A DNA stretch of 58,502 nucleotides, from NCBI GenBank assembly GCA_938011245.1, contig CALLUJ010000097.1, positions 1 through 58,502 of the forward strand, written 5' to 3'. Under the pieces are notes generated by a model. That model had not been told where the DNA came from and made no database searches. It saw only the letters and a list, made by a program, of their open reading frames with translations. Below are positions 1-9,115 of the stretch, piece by piece. Source of the DNA: an uncultured Aquimarina sp. (GTDB lineage: Bacteria > Bacteroidota > Bacteroidia > Flavobacteriales > Flavobacteriaceae). The translations under genes were made by a program, and so were the position numbers. The number at the start of each line of letters is the position of its first letter. Position 1 is the first letter of the stretch.

Positions 1-2
1 TT

Positions 3-122
3 AATGAAAAGTATATTCAAAATTATTTCAACGAGTTTTGTTATAAATTCAATAGAAGATATTTTGGAAACCTTTTGTTTGACAGGTTGGTTGTTGCTGC
101 TATAACTAATACCTGGGATTAA
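3..122 (+). pseudogene. IS1595-family (ISXO2-like) transposase, C-terminal piece
   Basis: An open frame enters from the left edge and stops at 120-122. It reads NEKYIQNYFNEFCYKFNRR, then a FDRLVVAA-like stretch. This tail (Y-L-Q-N-Y-x-x-E-F-C-Y-x-F-N-R-R) is typical of ISXO2-like DDE transposases of the IS1595 family. The N-terminus lies outside the window, so it may be the end of an intact element or a remnant. No matching terminal repeat was found just downstream, which favours a remnant. The window also ends in the start of a transposase of this family (58414). Confidence 0.7.
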
Positions 123-224
123 TTACGGATAGTCATATTAAAGAAAAACAATTGGGTTCTAAAATGATGCTTAGCCCTAAAGGTAGAATAGAATAGGTTT
201 AGTGTTTTTAAAACATTATAGTTA

Positions 225-401
225 TTGAAAACTGATAGAGCAATTCGTTTAGAGGGTGTTTTTGGTAAAGAAAAAGAATATTACCACCTCAGAAAAACCA
301 AAGCTACCGAAATACTTTGGATACTTTTTGGCATTCATACGGCTAATACTCTAGAAATAGGCAGAATGATACAACATAGCCAAGCACAAATAGCAGCTTA
401 A
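225..401 (+). pseudogene. Transposase C-terminal remnant (IS1182-like)
   Basis: A 58-codon open frame without a proper start reads RAIRLEGVFGKEKEYYHLR and continues ...EILWILFGIHTAN. The E-x-x-F-G-x-x-K block followed by a hydrophobic helix ending in H-x-A-N resembles the final catalytic Glu region of IS1182/IS4-type DDE transposases. Upstream, bases 123-224 have stop codons in every frame, so only the 3' end of the gene survives. The family assignment is by motif memory; that it is a transposase tail is more certain than the family. Confidence 0.5.
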
Positions 402-460
402 ATTTTAAGAAACACCAAAAAAATAAGGCATTACTATGTCTTGTTAGTTCAAAAAGTTAA

Positions 461-584
461 CACTTTAGGAAAGTAGTGACTAAAAAAATGAAAATCCAAG
501 ATCTGAATCTATCAAATCTTAGATTTTTTATAAGCATCTTTATGAAATAGCCTTATTTTCTGAATGCGCCTATAGAAAATAAGA
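461..584. repeat. 124-bp dispersed repeat, copy 1
   Basis: This stretch matches 54973-55096 in the same orientation over 124 bases without gaps, with roughly a dozen substitutions. It contains an imperfect stem-loop (about 491-522) with arms AAAATCCAAGAT and AATCTTAGATTTT, and ends in the shared string GAATGCGCCTA followed by GAAAATA. Its position just after transposase debris suggests the terminal non-coding part of an insertion sequence. Bases 402-460 and 585-644 hold nothing recognisable. Confidence 0.75.
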
Positions 585-644
585 CGAGTAACTTATGGCT
601 TATAAGTAAAGGAAGTTAATATCTATACTTCTTGAATTCAGAAA

Positions 645-1448
645 TTAAAAAGTATCAATTAATTTAGAAAGAATAGTTTCTACTCCATTTTCATCATTAG
701 TAAGAGTTTCAAAATTTGCAATTTTCTTAATATTCGGATGCGCATTACCCATAGCAAAACTGTACTTGGCTAACTTCAACATTTCGGTATCATTATTGTA
801 ATCTCCGAATGCCATAGTTTGTGCTTGTGATATTTTTAGTTGTTCTTGTAATTTAGCTATTGCGTTACCTTTATGGGTAGACTTTAAGGAGATATCAATC
901 CATTCTTTTCCAGAAATTTTTAATTGCCAATCCTGTTCAAGGTTTTTTATATGTGGAAAAACATGGGACTCTGATCCGCTATAATGGCAAAGAGCAATTT
1001 TAAAAAACCGATCTTTAGGAAGATTATCAAAGCTATCTAAAGCTTCATATCTGGTATAAAATTCGGAAACAGTCTTTTCAAATATCGTATTGTTTTTTAA
1101 AATATATGCCTTATCCATACCGCATATTACCATTTGCACACCTTTTACAGCATTACAAATAGGAATAATTTGTTCAATACTTTTTCTAGGAATATCGTTT
1201 ATAAACAAAGGTTCTCCAGATCTTACAATATAAGCCCCATTTTCTGCAACTATAGTTATATCTTTTTCTATAATACTTAATTTATCTAAAATGCTATGGT
1301 ATTGCCTTCCACTAGCAGCAACAAAACTGACATTGTTTTCTTTTAATTTTTTAAATTGTTCAAAAAACAGATTACTAACTTCATGTTTAGAGTTTAATAG
1401 GGTACCATCCATATCGGTAACCACTAATTTTATTTCAGATAAATCCAT
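645..1448 (-). CDS. HAD-superfamily phosphatase, Cof/YbiV type
   Basis: Predicted cytoplasmic HAD hydrolase of the Cof (IIB) subfamily; relatives dephosphorylate sugar phosphates, nucleotides or flavin/pyridoxal phosphates, so the substrate is open. All four HAD motifs are visible: motif I DMDGT with D12 and D14, motif II in VAASGR, a motif III Lys in KGNAIAKL, and motif IV GDYNND with Asp at 216-220. The length of 267 residues is normal for Cof proteins, and the large insertion between motifs II and III is the C2 cap. It is a single gene transcribed away from the yjbQ-like gene, with 71 bp between the two starts. The family is sure, the substrate unknown. Confidence 0.9.
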   Translation of the reverse strand: MDLSEIKLVVTDMDGTLLNSKHEVSNLFFEQFKKLKENNVSFVAASGRQYHSILDKLSIIEKDITIVAENGAYIVRSGEPLFINDIPRKSIEQIIPICNAVKGVQMVICGMDKAYILKNNTIFEKTVSEFYTRYEALDSFDNLPKDRFFKIALCHYSGSESHVFPHIKNLEQDWQLKISGKEWIDISLKSTHKGNAIAKLQEQLKISQAQTMAFGDYNNDTEMLKLAKYSFAMGNAHPNIKKIANFETLTNDENGVETILSKLIDTF

Positions 1449-1519
1449 TTTAAAGTTTTAAAGTTTTAAAGTAGTGCAAAAATACTGTTTTGTACAGTAG
1501 TAATTGTTAAATTCACGTT

Positions 1520-1948
1520 ATGCAATTTTTTCAAAAAGAAATACGTTTAAAACCTTATAAAAGAGGCTTTCATTTAATAACAAATATTATAAAAAAAGAA
1601 TTTCCAGAACTTTCCAAAATTAAAATTGGTCAGTTACAAGTATTTATACAACATACTTCTGCAAGTTTAACCATTAATGAAAATGCAGACCCTAGTGTAC
1701 GTACCGATTTTGAAAGCCATATAAATGTTATGGTTCCAGAAAATGCCTCCTATTACATTCATACTTATGAAGGTCCAGATGATATGCCTGCACATATAAA
1801 AGCATCATTAATGGGAGTATCGGTAACAATACCTATTACTAATGGACAATTGAATATGGGAATTTGGCAAGGAATTTACTTGTGCGAACATAGAGATTAT
1901 GCAGGATCTCGAAAACTGGTACTGACACTTTTTGGAGCTAATGAATAA
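1520..1948 (+). CDS. YjbQ / UPF0047 family protein
   Basis: A 142-residue protein covering the whole YjbQ (UPF0047) fold. The family signature is visible in the middle as HTSASLTINENADPSVR, and the C-terminus carries the conserved LCEHRD stretch. E. coli YjbQ has weak thiamine-phosphate synthase activity in suppressor assays, but the physiological role is not settled, so no pathway is assigned. The gene is translationally coupled to the next one: its stop (1946-1948) lies inside the first codons of the lyase (ATGAATAA), an 8-base overlap. The coupling makes a two-gene operon very likely. Confidence 0.9.
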   Translation: MQFFQKEIRLKPYKRGFHLITNIIKKEFPELSKIKIGQLQVFIQHTSASLTINENADPSVRTDFESHINVMVPENASYYIHTYEGPDDMPAHIKASLMGVSVTIPITNGQLNMGIWQGIYLCEHRDYAGSRKLVLTLFGANE

Positions 1949-2804
1949 AATTAAAGTTATAGAATGTCCTAGAGATGCTATGCAAGGTGTTAAAACGTTT
2001 ATACCTACACAACATAAATTGCGATACCTACAATTATTAGTAGATTGTGGTTTTGACACTTTAGATGTGGGAAGCTTTGTTTCTCCTAAAGTAATTCCTC
2101 AAATGCAAGATACTGCAGCAGTGCTAAATGGATTAGATTTGTCAAGGACAAAGACAAAATTATTAACTATTGTAGCTAATGTAAGAGGGGCAGAAGAAGC
2201 CTGTAATTTGGAACAAGTAAATTATATTGGTTTTCCATTTTCTATTTCCGAAATTTTTCAAATGCGTAATACCCATAAAACTATTCAGCAATCTAAAGAA
2301 GTATTGCAAGAAATTTTAAATCTAACAAAACAAGTTAATAAAGAAGTAGTTGTTTATATAAGTATGGGATTTGGAAACCCATATGGAGAACCATGGAATA
2401 CCCAAATAGTTAACAATTGGATACATCAATTAGTGGCAATGGGAGTAAAAATTATTTCGCTTAGTGATACGGTAGGTACTTCAACCCCCCATACTATAAA
2501 AGAGATGTTTAGTACATTAATACCTTTGTATTCTCAAGTAGAATTTGGAGCACATTTACATACTTCTCCGTACACTTGGGCAGAAAAAATGGAAGCTGCT
2601 TTTAATGTAGGTTGTAGAAGGTTTGACGGAGCCATACAAGGTTTTGGAGGTTGTCCCATGGCTAAGGACGAATTAATAGGGAATATGCCTACCGAAAGGA
2701 TTCTCTCTTATTTAACACAACAAAAAATACTTTGTAATTTTGATTGGATGCGTTTCGAATCGGCTTATAACCAAGCAACTATTTTATTTAATTTATATCA
2801 TTAA
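1941..2804 (+). CDS. mvaB: Hydroxymethylglutaryl-CoA lyase
   Basis: A DRE-TIM family lyase expected to split HMG-CoA into acetoacetate and acetyl-CoA, the last step of leucine breakdown. Visible signatures are IECPRDAMQG at the N-terminus (metal- and substrate-binding Asp/Arg), SLSDTVG, GAHLHT (two metal-ligand His) and GFGGCPMA carrying the catalytic-loop Cys. About 287 residues is normal for the bacterial enzyme. I chose the ATG at 1941, which overlaps the preceding stop, over an in-frame TTG at 1932; GGAG at 1934-1937 lies just ahead. 2-Isopropylmalate-type relatives are less likely given the GGCPMA loop. Confidence 0.88.
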   Translation: MNKIKVIECPRDAMQGVKTFIPTQHKLRYLQLLVDCGFDTLDVGSFVSPKVIPQMQDTAAVLNGLDLSRTKTKLLTIVANVRGAEEACNLEQVNYIGFPFSISEIFQMRNTHKTIQQSKEVLQEILNLTKQVNKEVVVYISMGFGNPYGEPWNTQIVNNWIHQLVAMGVKIISLSDTVGTSTPHTIKEMFSTLIPLYSQVEFGAHLHTSPYTWAEKMEAAFNVGCRRFDGAIQGFGGCPMAKDELIGNMPTERILSYLTQQKILCNFDWMRFESAYNQATILFNLYH

Positions 2805-3320
2805 ATTAATTACTGTATATATCCTAGTAGACGATTTAGGTGTATATGAACAACAAAAATAGAGTTTCAAGTTTATTTTTCGGAAAAAACGAATAAAATT
2901 TATTTAATATTATAACATTTCTTCGATTTATGCTTCTTTAAAGGAATCTTTAACAACAAGTTAAAACACAAAATTTGCGTCTATTCGAATAAATAAAGCA
3001 AAATGATAAAAATGTTTTCTTGATTTTGTATGCACTGTTATACTTAACATTATAAAGCCACAATTTAGATTAATACTTAAAATAAATTATTGATATAATG
3101 TGCTTTTGAGTTTACAATTTAAGTTTAATAATTGTAAATCTTACAAATACTTAAAAAAGAACTGTTGTTTTTTCTTACAAAATTAAGAGTAAAGAATTTT
3201 AAACACTGAACTTAACGAGTAAATTAACTTCTTAACGAAAAGGTGGAAAACCTCAAAATTATAATTAAATATACACGTTTAAAATAGTCGAATTACAAAC
3301 TTACTTAAACGCGCTACTAA
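2805..3320. other. AT-rich intergenic leader of the adhesin gene
   Basis: A 516-base gap holding no open frame of note and no recognisable RNA. Transcription of the downstream adhesin must start here, but no perfect TAnnTTTG element with a -33 TTG could be picked; TTGATTTTG near 3020 and TATACTT near 3040 are only weak candidates. A small hairpin (AGGT-AACCT type) sits around 3240-3257. Confidence 0.5.
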
Positions 3321-6300
3321 ATGAAAAGACAACTCCTTTTTTTAACTACGTTTTTTTTATTTTTTTCTTACCATTTTGCACAACGTATTGATACTCCGCC
3401 TATAGTGGAGCTTACCGTTAATAATTTGCCATCGCCTTTTAATTCTTGTGAAGGAGAAGTAGTGCAAATAGATTTAACCGTTACACCAGATACTCCATTT
3501 AATACGATGACTAATAGGTATGGAGTTCGTTGGGTAGCAGTTAATGACGTTACAGGAAGACAACAAGATATTAAACAAGGAATGTTCGACCCTAATCCTG
3601 CTCCAGGAACCCCAGCAATTAACTTGTTTAATTTAATTCGTGTAGCTCCAAGAGAAAATACTAGCTATAGAGCTTTTGTTTTTGGAGGACCTCAAGTTCC
3701 ACCTCCCGGGTATGTAGAGTTTAAAATTAATGTGTCTAAAGTGCCCAATACAGGAATTAGAAAATCAATATTTACCTGTAATAAAACAACTATAGATTTA
3801 CTAGCCGAAATTGGTGGTGATCCAGGCGGAGTATGGGTACCTGCTCTTAGCTCTGGCGGAAATACTTTTACAGTAGGAACCGATACTTTTGGTGCATATA
3901 ATTATACGTTTCCTAAAAATGGACCTTGTCCAGAGATTAGTACAACAGTAACTATTAAAGATTGTAGTAACGAGGATAACGATAATGATGGTATTCCTGA
4001 TTCGGTAGATAAAGATGATGATAATGATGGAATACCAGATACATTAGAGAATTTTTGTACGGTGACTCAGCTTGTGCCTTCTCGATTTTCTTTAGAAGAA
4101 GATTTTGGTGTTGGAGGACCTCAAATGAATCCTAATTTGAACCCTATACTTACTTATAATGTTAATATCCCTCAAGATATATCTAATGATGGAGAATACA
4201 ATGTAGCTACAGCAACTTATTTAAGAGATTCCGAAGGTCCAGGTTCAGGTTTGTTTATAACTACCGATAAAAACCGTATACCTTTTTCAGACGGAGACGG
4301 AACTCTGAATGGAAGATACTTAGCTATTAATCCTAGAACAGGAGCGTTTCCAAATACAGTTTATATCTATAGACAACCAGATATTCCTGTTATACCAGGA
4401 GTGCAAAGTAGGCTTAGTTTTGAAACAACCAACTTAAATACAGATAATGGTCCGCAAACTAGTCCTTCATTACGGATTGAAATTGTTGGTAAATCGAATA
4501 CAGGAGGTCCTGATTTTGTTAGAACAGTCCTTACAGGCAATATAGTTGTTGAAGATGTATGGGAAGAAAAAAATTTTATTGATTTTGTAGCTCGTGCGGA
4601 TGTTTCTGTGGTGACGTTAAGTGTATATAATGAACAAACAACTCAAGGTAATGGAAACGATTTTGGTATAGACAATATATTTTTATCAACATTAGAATGT
4701 GATTTTGATTTTGATGGAGTTCCAAACGCTTTAGATTTAGATTCAGATAATGATGGTATATATGATATCGTAGAAACTGGAAATGCAGATAAAGATGCAG
4801 ATGGAGATGGACGTTATGATGGAGTAGTAGATGCAGAAGGTGTAATTACTGGATTAGTGCAGGGAACCTTAATTAATTCCGATTCGGATTCAAATGCCGA
4901 TTATTTAGATATCGACTCTGATAATGATGGAATTGTAGATAATATAGAAGCTCAATCTACAGCAAATTATAGGGCTCCGAGTACTATAGATGGTAATGTT
5001 GATGGGGTTGATGATGCATATAATGGATTGGCAAATAGGCTAGTACCTGTAACAACTATAGGAGGTGGGACACCCGATTATTTGAATACGAATACAGATG
5101 CCGATTGTTTAGAAGATAGTATAGAAGCATATGATACTGATAGAAATGGTACCATTGATGGTACCGAGAAGGGAACATCAACGTCCGATACAGACTCAGA
5201 TGGTTTGTTAGATTCTTATGACGAAATTACTTTAGGGAGACTAGCGAGATATACCAATGCCAATAATGATGGACAAACTCCAGATACCTTTTTGAATAAT
5301 CATAATCCAGAAACAAATGAAAAGGATTGGCGAGAACCTTTTGCAGATATTATTATAAACCCAGTAGCAATTATAGATTGTACAAATACTACCGATTTAT
5401 TTGACGAAATTGTAACCCTTTTTACAAATGCATCTGCATTTGCTCCTATTACAGGTGTTTGGACTACACCAGGAACTAAAGATTTAGGGGGAACACCCGC
5501 TAGATTAGGAACTTTAGACCCTTCAGATTCTAGTTTTATAGATGGAGATTACGTATATACAGTACCACCATTTAACGGTACATCTTGTCCAGAACAAAAA
5601 ATAACATTAAAAGTAACTATAGACAATGCTTGTAAATGTCCCACAATTACTCCACCAACAGAAGTTAGTACGGGGCCTTATATTACTTGTATTAATGCAA
5701 CAACATTACCCCAATTAGAAGTTTCATCTTCTACAAATACAGATATAGTAGTACGTTGGTTTGCAGAAGACAAAACTACGATTCTAGAGTCTAACAACGT
5801 CGTTTATACTCCAAGTAATTCAGATATAAAAGTAGGAACAACTACTTTTAATGCACAGTTTTACGATACGGTACAAAAATGTGAAAGCGACTTTATTGAA
5901 ATTCAAGTAGAAGGAACAGCAGCACCTAATGCAGGAACAGATCCTTTAAATCCACTATTAATCTGTGCATCAAGTACACCAGTTGCTACAATTTCAGAAA
6001 GCGACTTATTTGCTCAATTAACAGGTGCAGATACAGGAGGGGAATGGACAAGTCCATCATTAGTTGTTTTAGGAACAACATTTAATACCGCACCAGAAGC
6101 TGGAGACTATACTTATAGTGTTATGTTAAATGGTTGCGAAGATCAATCTCAAGTTGCAGTAGAATTAATAAGTGTACCTACATTTACTTTTGGAGCTACT
6201 TTATGTAGCATGAACAAATTGTCCTATAGTGTAGATTTTACTTTTGCAGGAAACATAGCAGACTATACTGTTACTAGCAACGTAGGAACAGTTACTAGGA

Positions 6301-7850
6301 CAGCTACAGGTGGTAAAATTGAAGATGTTCCAAGTGCAATCGATATTGAAGTTACTATAACAAGTACAAATTTAAGTACCTGTAGTTTAGCAGTACCTAC
6401 ATTTACAGGAGTAGATTGTTCTTGCCCAATAATTGATATTCCAATGGTAGATTCTTCAAACACAAGAGCAATTTGTGAAGGGGATCCAATCCCTACATTA
6501 AGTGTATCTGTTGGGGCTGGTTTAACTGCTAATTGGCTAATGGCAGATGGTACGCCAATAGCAACAGCACAAAATACAGTAAGTTTTACTCCCACTAATT
6601 CAGCACCAGATAATTATGTTTTTAATGTTGTTGCCGAAGGTGCCGACGGCTGTACTAGCGATCCTGTGAGTGTAATGTTTACTATTATAGAAACACCAAA
6701 AATTGTTGTGCCTACAAATAATAGAGGTTGTGAAAGTGATTTTACATTACCTAATTTAAGTGTAGGAAATTATTTTACAGGAAGCGGAGGTACAGGTACC
6801 CAAATGAATGCAGGAGAAGCAATTAAAGCATCTCAAAGATTGTTTATTTATGCAACCAATACAAGTGGCGGTACAACATGTTCTGCAGAAGAAGTATATA
6901 ATATTACAATTGATATGTTACCTACGCCTACTCTGCCTATTCTAGATCCGATGTACTGTGAAATGACTACAGTACCAGATTTTACAGGATTAAATCAAAA
7001 GTATTTTACCGAAGAAAAAGGTAAAGGTTTAGAAGTTCAACCAGGTACAGAAATAAGAGAAACAACAACACTTTACCTTAGAGAAACAAATGGAGAATGT
7101 GGAAAAGATTTAGAAGTGGTAATAAATATCTTTAATCCAATACTCGGTGTAACCTTAGCAGATATACCGTCGGTATGTTTAGACGATGCTGGTGATATTA
7201 TAGGTGCTCCTCCAATAATTGAAGCCCCTGCAAACTTACTTCCTTCTCAATACGATTTCCAATGGCTATTTGATGGTGTTGCTATTGCAGGTTTAACAGA
7301 TTCTTCAATAGAAGCATCTGCATTAGGACAATATCAATTAGAGTATAAGCCTAAAGGATTAACTTGTAGTAATACGAGTAACATAGTTTTACTAAGAGAA
7401 AAAGAAAAAGCGGTTATCACAGGACTACAAAAAGAAGGACGAAGAGTTACAGTTATAGCAGAAGGAGAAGAGTTGGAATATAGTATAAACGATGGAGCAT
7501 TTCAAACAAGTAATGTATTTGATCGAGTTCCTTTCGGAGATTTTAATGTAGAGGTTAGAAATGATTGTAGTGGGGATACTAAATCTGATTTCTTATTTGG
7601 TTTTCCAGAATTTTTTACACCTAATCAAGATGGAGATAATGATGTTTGGAATGTAAAAGGAGTAAGTACTAAGACCATAGAAATTTCAGTTTTTGATAGG
7701 TATGGTAACTTAATGGCAATTTTTACTCCTATTGATGAAGGTTGGGACGGTAGATTCCAAAATATAGATATGCCAGGTGATGACTACTGGTATTATGCAG
7801 TTGCTGTTTCAGGAGAAGAGTTTCGTGGTCATTTTTCGTTAATTAGATAA
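3321..7850 (+). CDS. Giant T9SS type B cargo / adhesin-like surface protein
   Basis: A 1509-residue exported protein. It starts with a Sec signal peptide (MKRQLLFLTTFF, ending near FAQ) and ends in a gliding-motility-associated C-terminal domain (about 1427-1509, FFTPNQDGDNDVWN ... DRYGN ... GWDGR ... YWYYA), the type B T9SS sorting domain. Between them lie Ig-like, cysteine-containing segments and Asp-rich calcium-binding thrombospondin type 3-like repeats near residues 215-240, 460-535 and 590-640 (DNDNDGIPD, DSDNDGIYD, DTDSDGLLD). Known relatives are secreted by T9SS and anchored through a PorP/SprF-like partner, which is exactly the next gene 41 bp downstream. A role in surface adhesion is inferred; the ligand is unknown. 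Confidence 0.9.
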   Translation: MKRQLLFLTTFFLFFSYHFAQRIDTPPIVELTVNNLPSPFNSCEGEVVQIDLTVTPDTPFNTMTNRYGVRWVAVNDVTGRQQDIKQGMFDPNPAPGTPAINLFNLIRVAPRENTSYRAFVFGGPQVPPPGYVEFKINVSKVPNTGIRKSIFTCNKTTIDLLAEIGGDPGGVWVPALSSGGNTFTVGTDTFGAYNYTFPKNGPCPEISTTVTIKDCSNEDNDNDGIPDSVDKDDDNDGIPDTLENFCTVTQLVPSRFSLEEDFGVGGPQMNPNLNPILTYNVNIPQDISNDGEYNVATATYLRDSEGPGSGLFITTDKNRIPFSDGDGTLNGRYLAINPRTGAFPNTVYIYRQPDIPVIPGVQSRLSFETTNLNTDNGPQTSPSLRIEIVGKSNTGGPDFVRTVLTGNIVVEDVWEEKNFIDFVARADVSVVTLSVYNEQTTQGNGNDFGIDNIFLSTLECDFDFDGVPNALDLDSDNDGIYDIVETGNADKDADGDGRYDGVVDAEGVITGLVQGTLINSDSDSNADYLDIDSDNDGIVDNIEAQSTANYRAPSTIDGNVDGVDDAYNGLANRLVPVTTIGGGTPDYLNTNTDADCLEDSIEAYDTDRNGTIDGTEKGTSTSDTDSDGLLDSYDEITLGRLARYTNANNDGQTPDTFLNNHNPETNEKDWREPFADIIINPVAIIDCTNTTDLFDEIVTLFTNASAFAPITGVWTTPGTKDLGGTPARLGTLDPSDSSFIDGDYVYTVPPFNGTSCPEQKITLKVTIDNACKCPTITPPTEVSTGPYITCINATTLPQLEVSSSTNTDIVVRWFAEDKTTILESNNVVYTPSNSDIKVGTTTFNAQFYDTVQKCESDFIEIQVEGTAAPNAGTDPLNPLLICASSTPVATISESDLFAQLTGADTGGEWTSPSLVVLGTTFNTAPEAGDYTYSVMLNGCEDQSQVAVELISVPTFTFGATLCSMNKLSYSVDFTFAGNIADYTVTSNVGTVTRTATGGKIEDVPSAIDIEVTITSTNLSTCSLAVPTFTGVDCSCPIIDIPMVDSSNTRAICEGDPIPTLSVSVGAGLTANWLMADGTPIATAQNTVSFTPTNSAPDNYVFNVVAEGADGCTSDPVSVMFTIIETPKIVVPTNNRGCESDFTLPNLSVGNYFTGSGGTGTQMNAGEAIKASQRLFIYATNTSGGTTCSAEEVYNITIDMLPTPTLPILDPMYCEMTTVPDFTGLNQKYFTEEKGKGLEVQPGTEIRETTTLYLRETNGECGKDLEVVINIFNPILGVTLADIPSVCLDDAGDIIGAPPIIEAPANLLPSQYDFQWLFDGVAIAGLTDSSIEASALGQYQLEYKPKGLTCSNTSNIVLLREKEKAVITGLQKEGRRVTVIAEGEELEYSINDGAFQTSNVFDRVPFGDFNVEVRNDCSGDTKSDFLFGFPEFFTPNQDGDNDVWNVKGVSTKTIEISVFDRYGNLMAIFTPIDEGWDGRFQNIDMPGDDYWYYAVAVSGEEFRGHFSLIR

Positions 7851-7891
7851 TATAATAAATTAAATCCACGTTACCAGCTACATACATACTA

Positions 7892-8902
7892 ATGAAAAAA
7901 ATAAACAAAGTTAAATCAAAATTTGCATTACTATTAGGTATTTTATCCTTCACGCAATTAAAAGCACAAGAAGGACTACCTGTTTTTTCGGATTATTTAA
8001 CCGACAATTATTACCTAATCCATCCATCTATGGCAGGTATTTCTAGTTGTTCTCAGTTAAGACTAACGGCTCGTCGTTCTTGGACAAGTCAAAAAGACGC
8101 ACCCGGTCTTCAAACCTTAAGTTATAACACACGTTTCAATCGAAGTTCCGCTATGGGTGTAAACCTTTTTAATGATAAAAATGGTTTTCACTCTCAATCA
8201 GGAGGATATGTAACTTATGCACATCACTTAATGTTTTCTAGGGATGAAGTAGATTTGAATATGCTTTCTTTTGGTTTAAGTGCAGGAGTGCTTCAATATA
8301 GATTAGATCAATCTGAATTTGTAGTAGGTAATGATCAATTAGTTCAGAATTCAACACTTAATACTACAGAATTTAATATGGATTTCGGTTTCTCTTATCA
8401 TTTAGGAGAGTTTTATACACATGTAACGGTTAAGAACTTACTAGAAAATGAAGGAGTTAATAATGAAGCACAAATAACTAATAATTTAAGAAGGTATTTG
8501 TTTTCTTTGGGGTATGGTTTTCAAAAATTTGGAAGTAAATTTTTGTTAGAACCGTCTATTTTATATCAATATAGAGAAGGGACCCAACAAAGTAACATTG
8601 ATATTAATGCAAAAGCATATTATGAATTAGATCGAAAAACTATTTACGGAGGAGTTTCGTATAGAAGAGCCTTAGATGAAAGTAAATTTCAATTAACAGA
8701 CCAAACCATAACATTAGAGCAGTTAAATTATGTAACACCATTTATAGGTGTTCGTACAGGGAAATACCATTTTGCGTACACATATACAGCCCAAATAAAT
8801 GCTAACGTGTTTAATCAAGGAGGACAACACCAAATTACATTAGGAATAGACTTAAACTGTAGAATAGTACGTAAAGCTTGTAATTGTCCAGCATTAAATT
8901 AA
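7892..8902 (+). CDS. PorP/SprF family type IX secretion membrane protein
   Basis: A 336-residue outer-membrane beta-barrel-like protein with a signal peptide (ending near LKAQE) and the family's opening after cleavage: PVFSDYLTDNYYLIHPSMAG, followed by CSQLRLTARRSW. The rest is amphipathic strands with Tyr/Phe-rich turns. Family members such as SprF are needed for secretion or attachment of one neighbouring T9SS type B protein. The 41-bp gap to the adhesin gene and the shared strand make a dedicated pair very likely. A strong terminator follows (8971-9015). Family assignment is firm; the pairing is inferred from context. Confidence 0.9.
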   Translation: MKKINKVKSKFALLLGILSFTQLKAQEGLPVFSDYLTDNYYLIHPSMAGISSCSQLRLTARRSWTSQKDAPGLQTLSYNTRFNRSSAMGVNLFNDKNGFHSQSGGYVTYAHHLMFSRDEVDLNMLSFGLSAGVLQYRLDQSEFVVGNDQLVQNSTLNTTEFNMDFGFSYHLGEFYTHVTVKNLLENEGVNNEAQITNNLRRYLFSLGYGFQKFGSKFLLEPSILYQYREGTQQSNIDINAKAYYELDRKTIYGGVSYRRALDESKFQLTDQTITLEQLNYVTPFIGVRTGKYHFAYTYTAQINANVFNQGGQHQITLGIDLNCRIVRKACNCPALN

Positions 8903-8908
8903 CCTTTA

Positions 8909-8952
8909 AGTTTTAACTTTAAAAAGTGGAGATACTTTTTAAAGTTAAAACT
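8909..8952 (+). other. Perfect 19-bp hairpin after porP/sprF-like gene
   Basis: AGTTTTAACTTTAAAAAGT (8909-8927) and its exact reverse complement (8934-8952) enclose a 6-base loop GGAGAT, starting 6 bases after the stop codon. It is AU-only apart from a few G-C pairs and lacks a following T-run, so it is more likely a 3'-end stabilising structure than a terminator. Confidence 0.7.
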
Positions 8953-8970
8953 CTTATTGTAATTTATATC

Positions 8971-9015
8971 AAAAACAAAAGCCAATTTCATTCATGAAAT
9001 TGGCTTTTGTTTTTT
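8971..9015 (+). terminator. Rho-independent terminator
   Basis: Arms AAAAACAAAAGCCAATTTC and GAAATTGGCTTTTGTTTTT pair almost perfectly around a tiny CATTCATG centre and end in a T-run. It closes the adhesin / PorP operon and also works on the reverse strand by symmetry. Confidence 0.9.
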
Positions 9016-9115
9016 GAAGACCAGTCTATAGGTAAACTATTATTTAAAAAAGAACATAAATAAATATTATATGTTAATTTTATGTGAGTTTTAATTTACA
9101 ATTTATAACAAAACA

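Noticed and set aside
4690-5240. Tandem GAT-rich DNA in the adhesin gene as a CRISPR or satellite array
   Set aside because: The regularity comes from Asp-rich calcium-binding repeats at protein level; there are no identical repeats with unique spacers.
6263-6595. Long antisense frame inside the adhesin gene
   Set aside because: Shadow of a long, biased coding sequence; no homologue or start signal.
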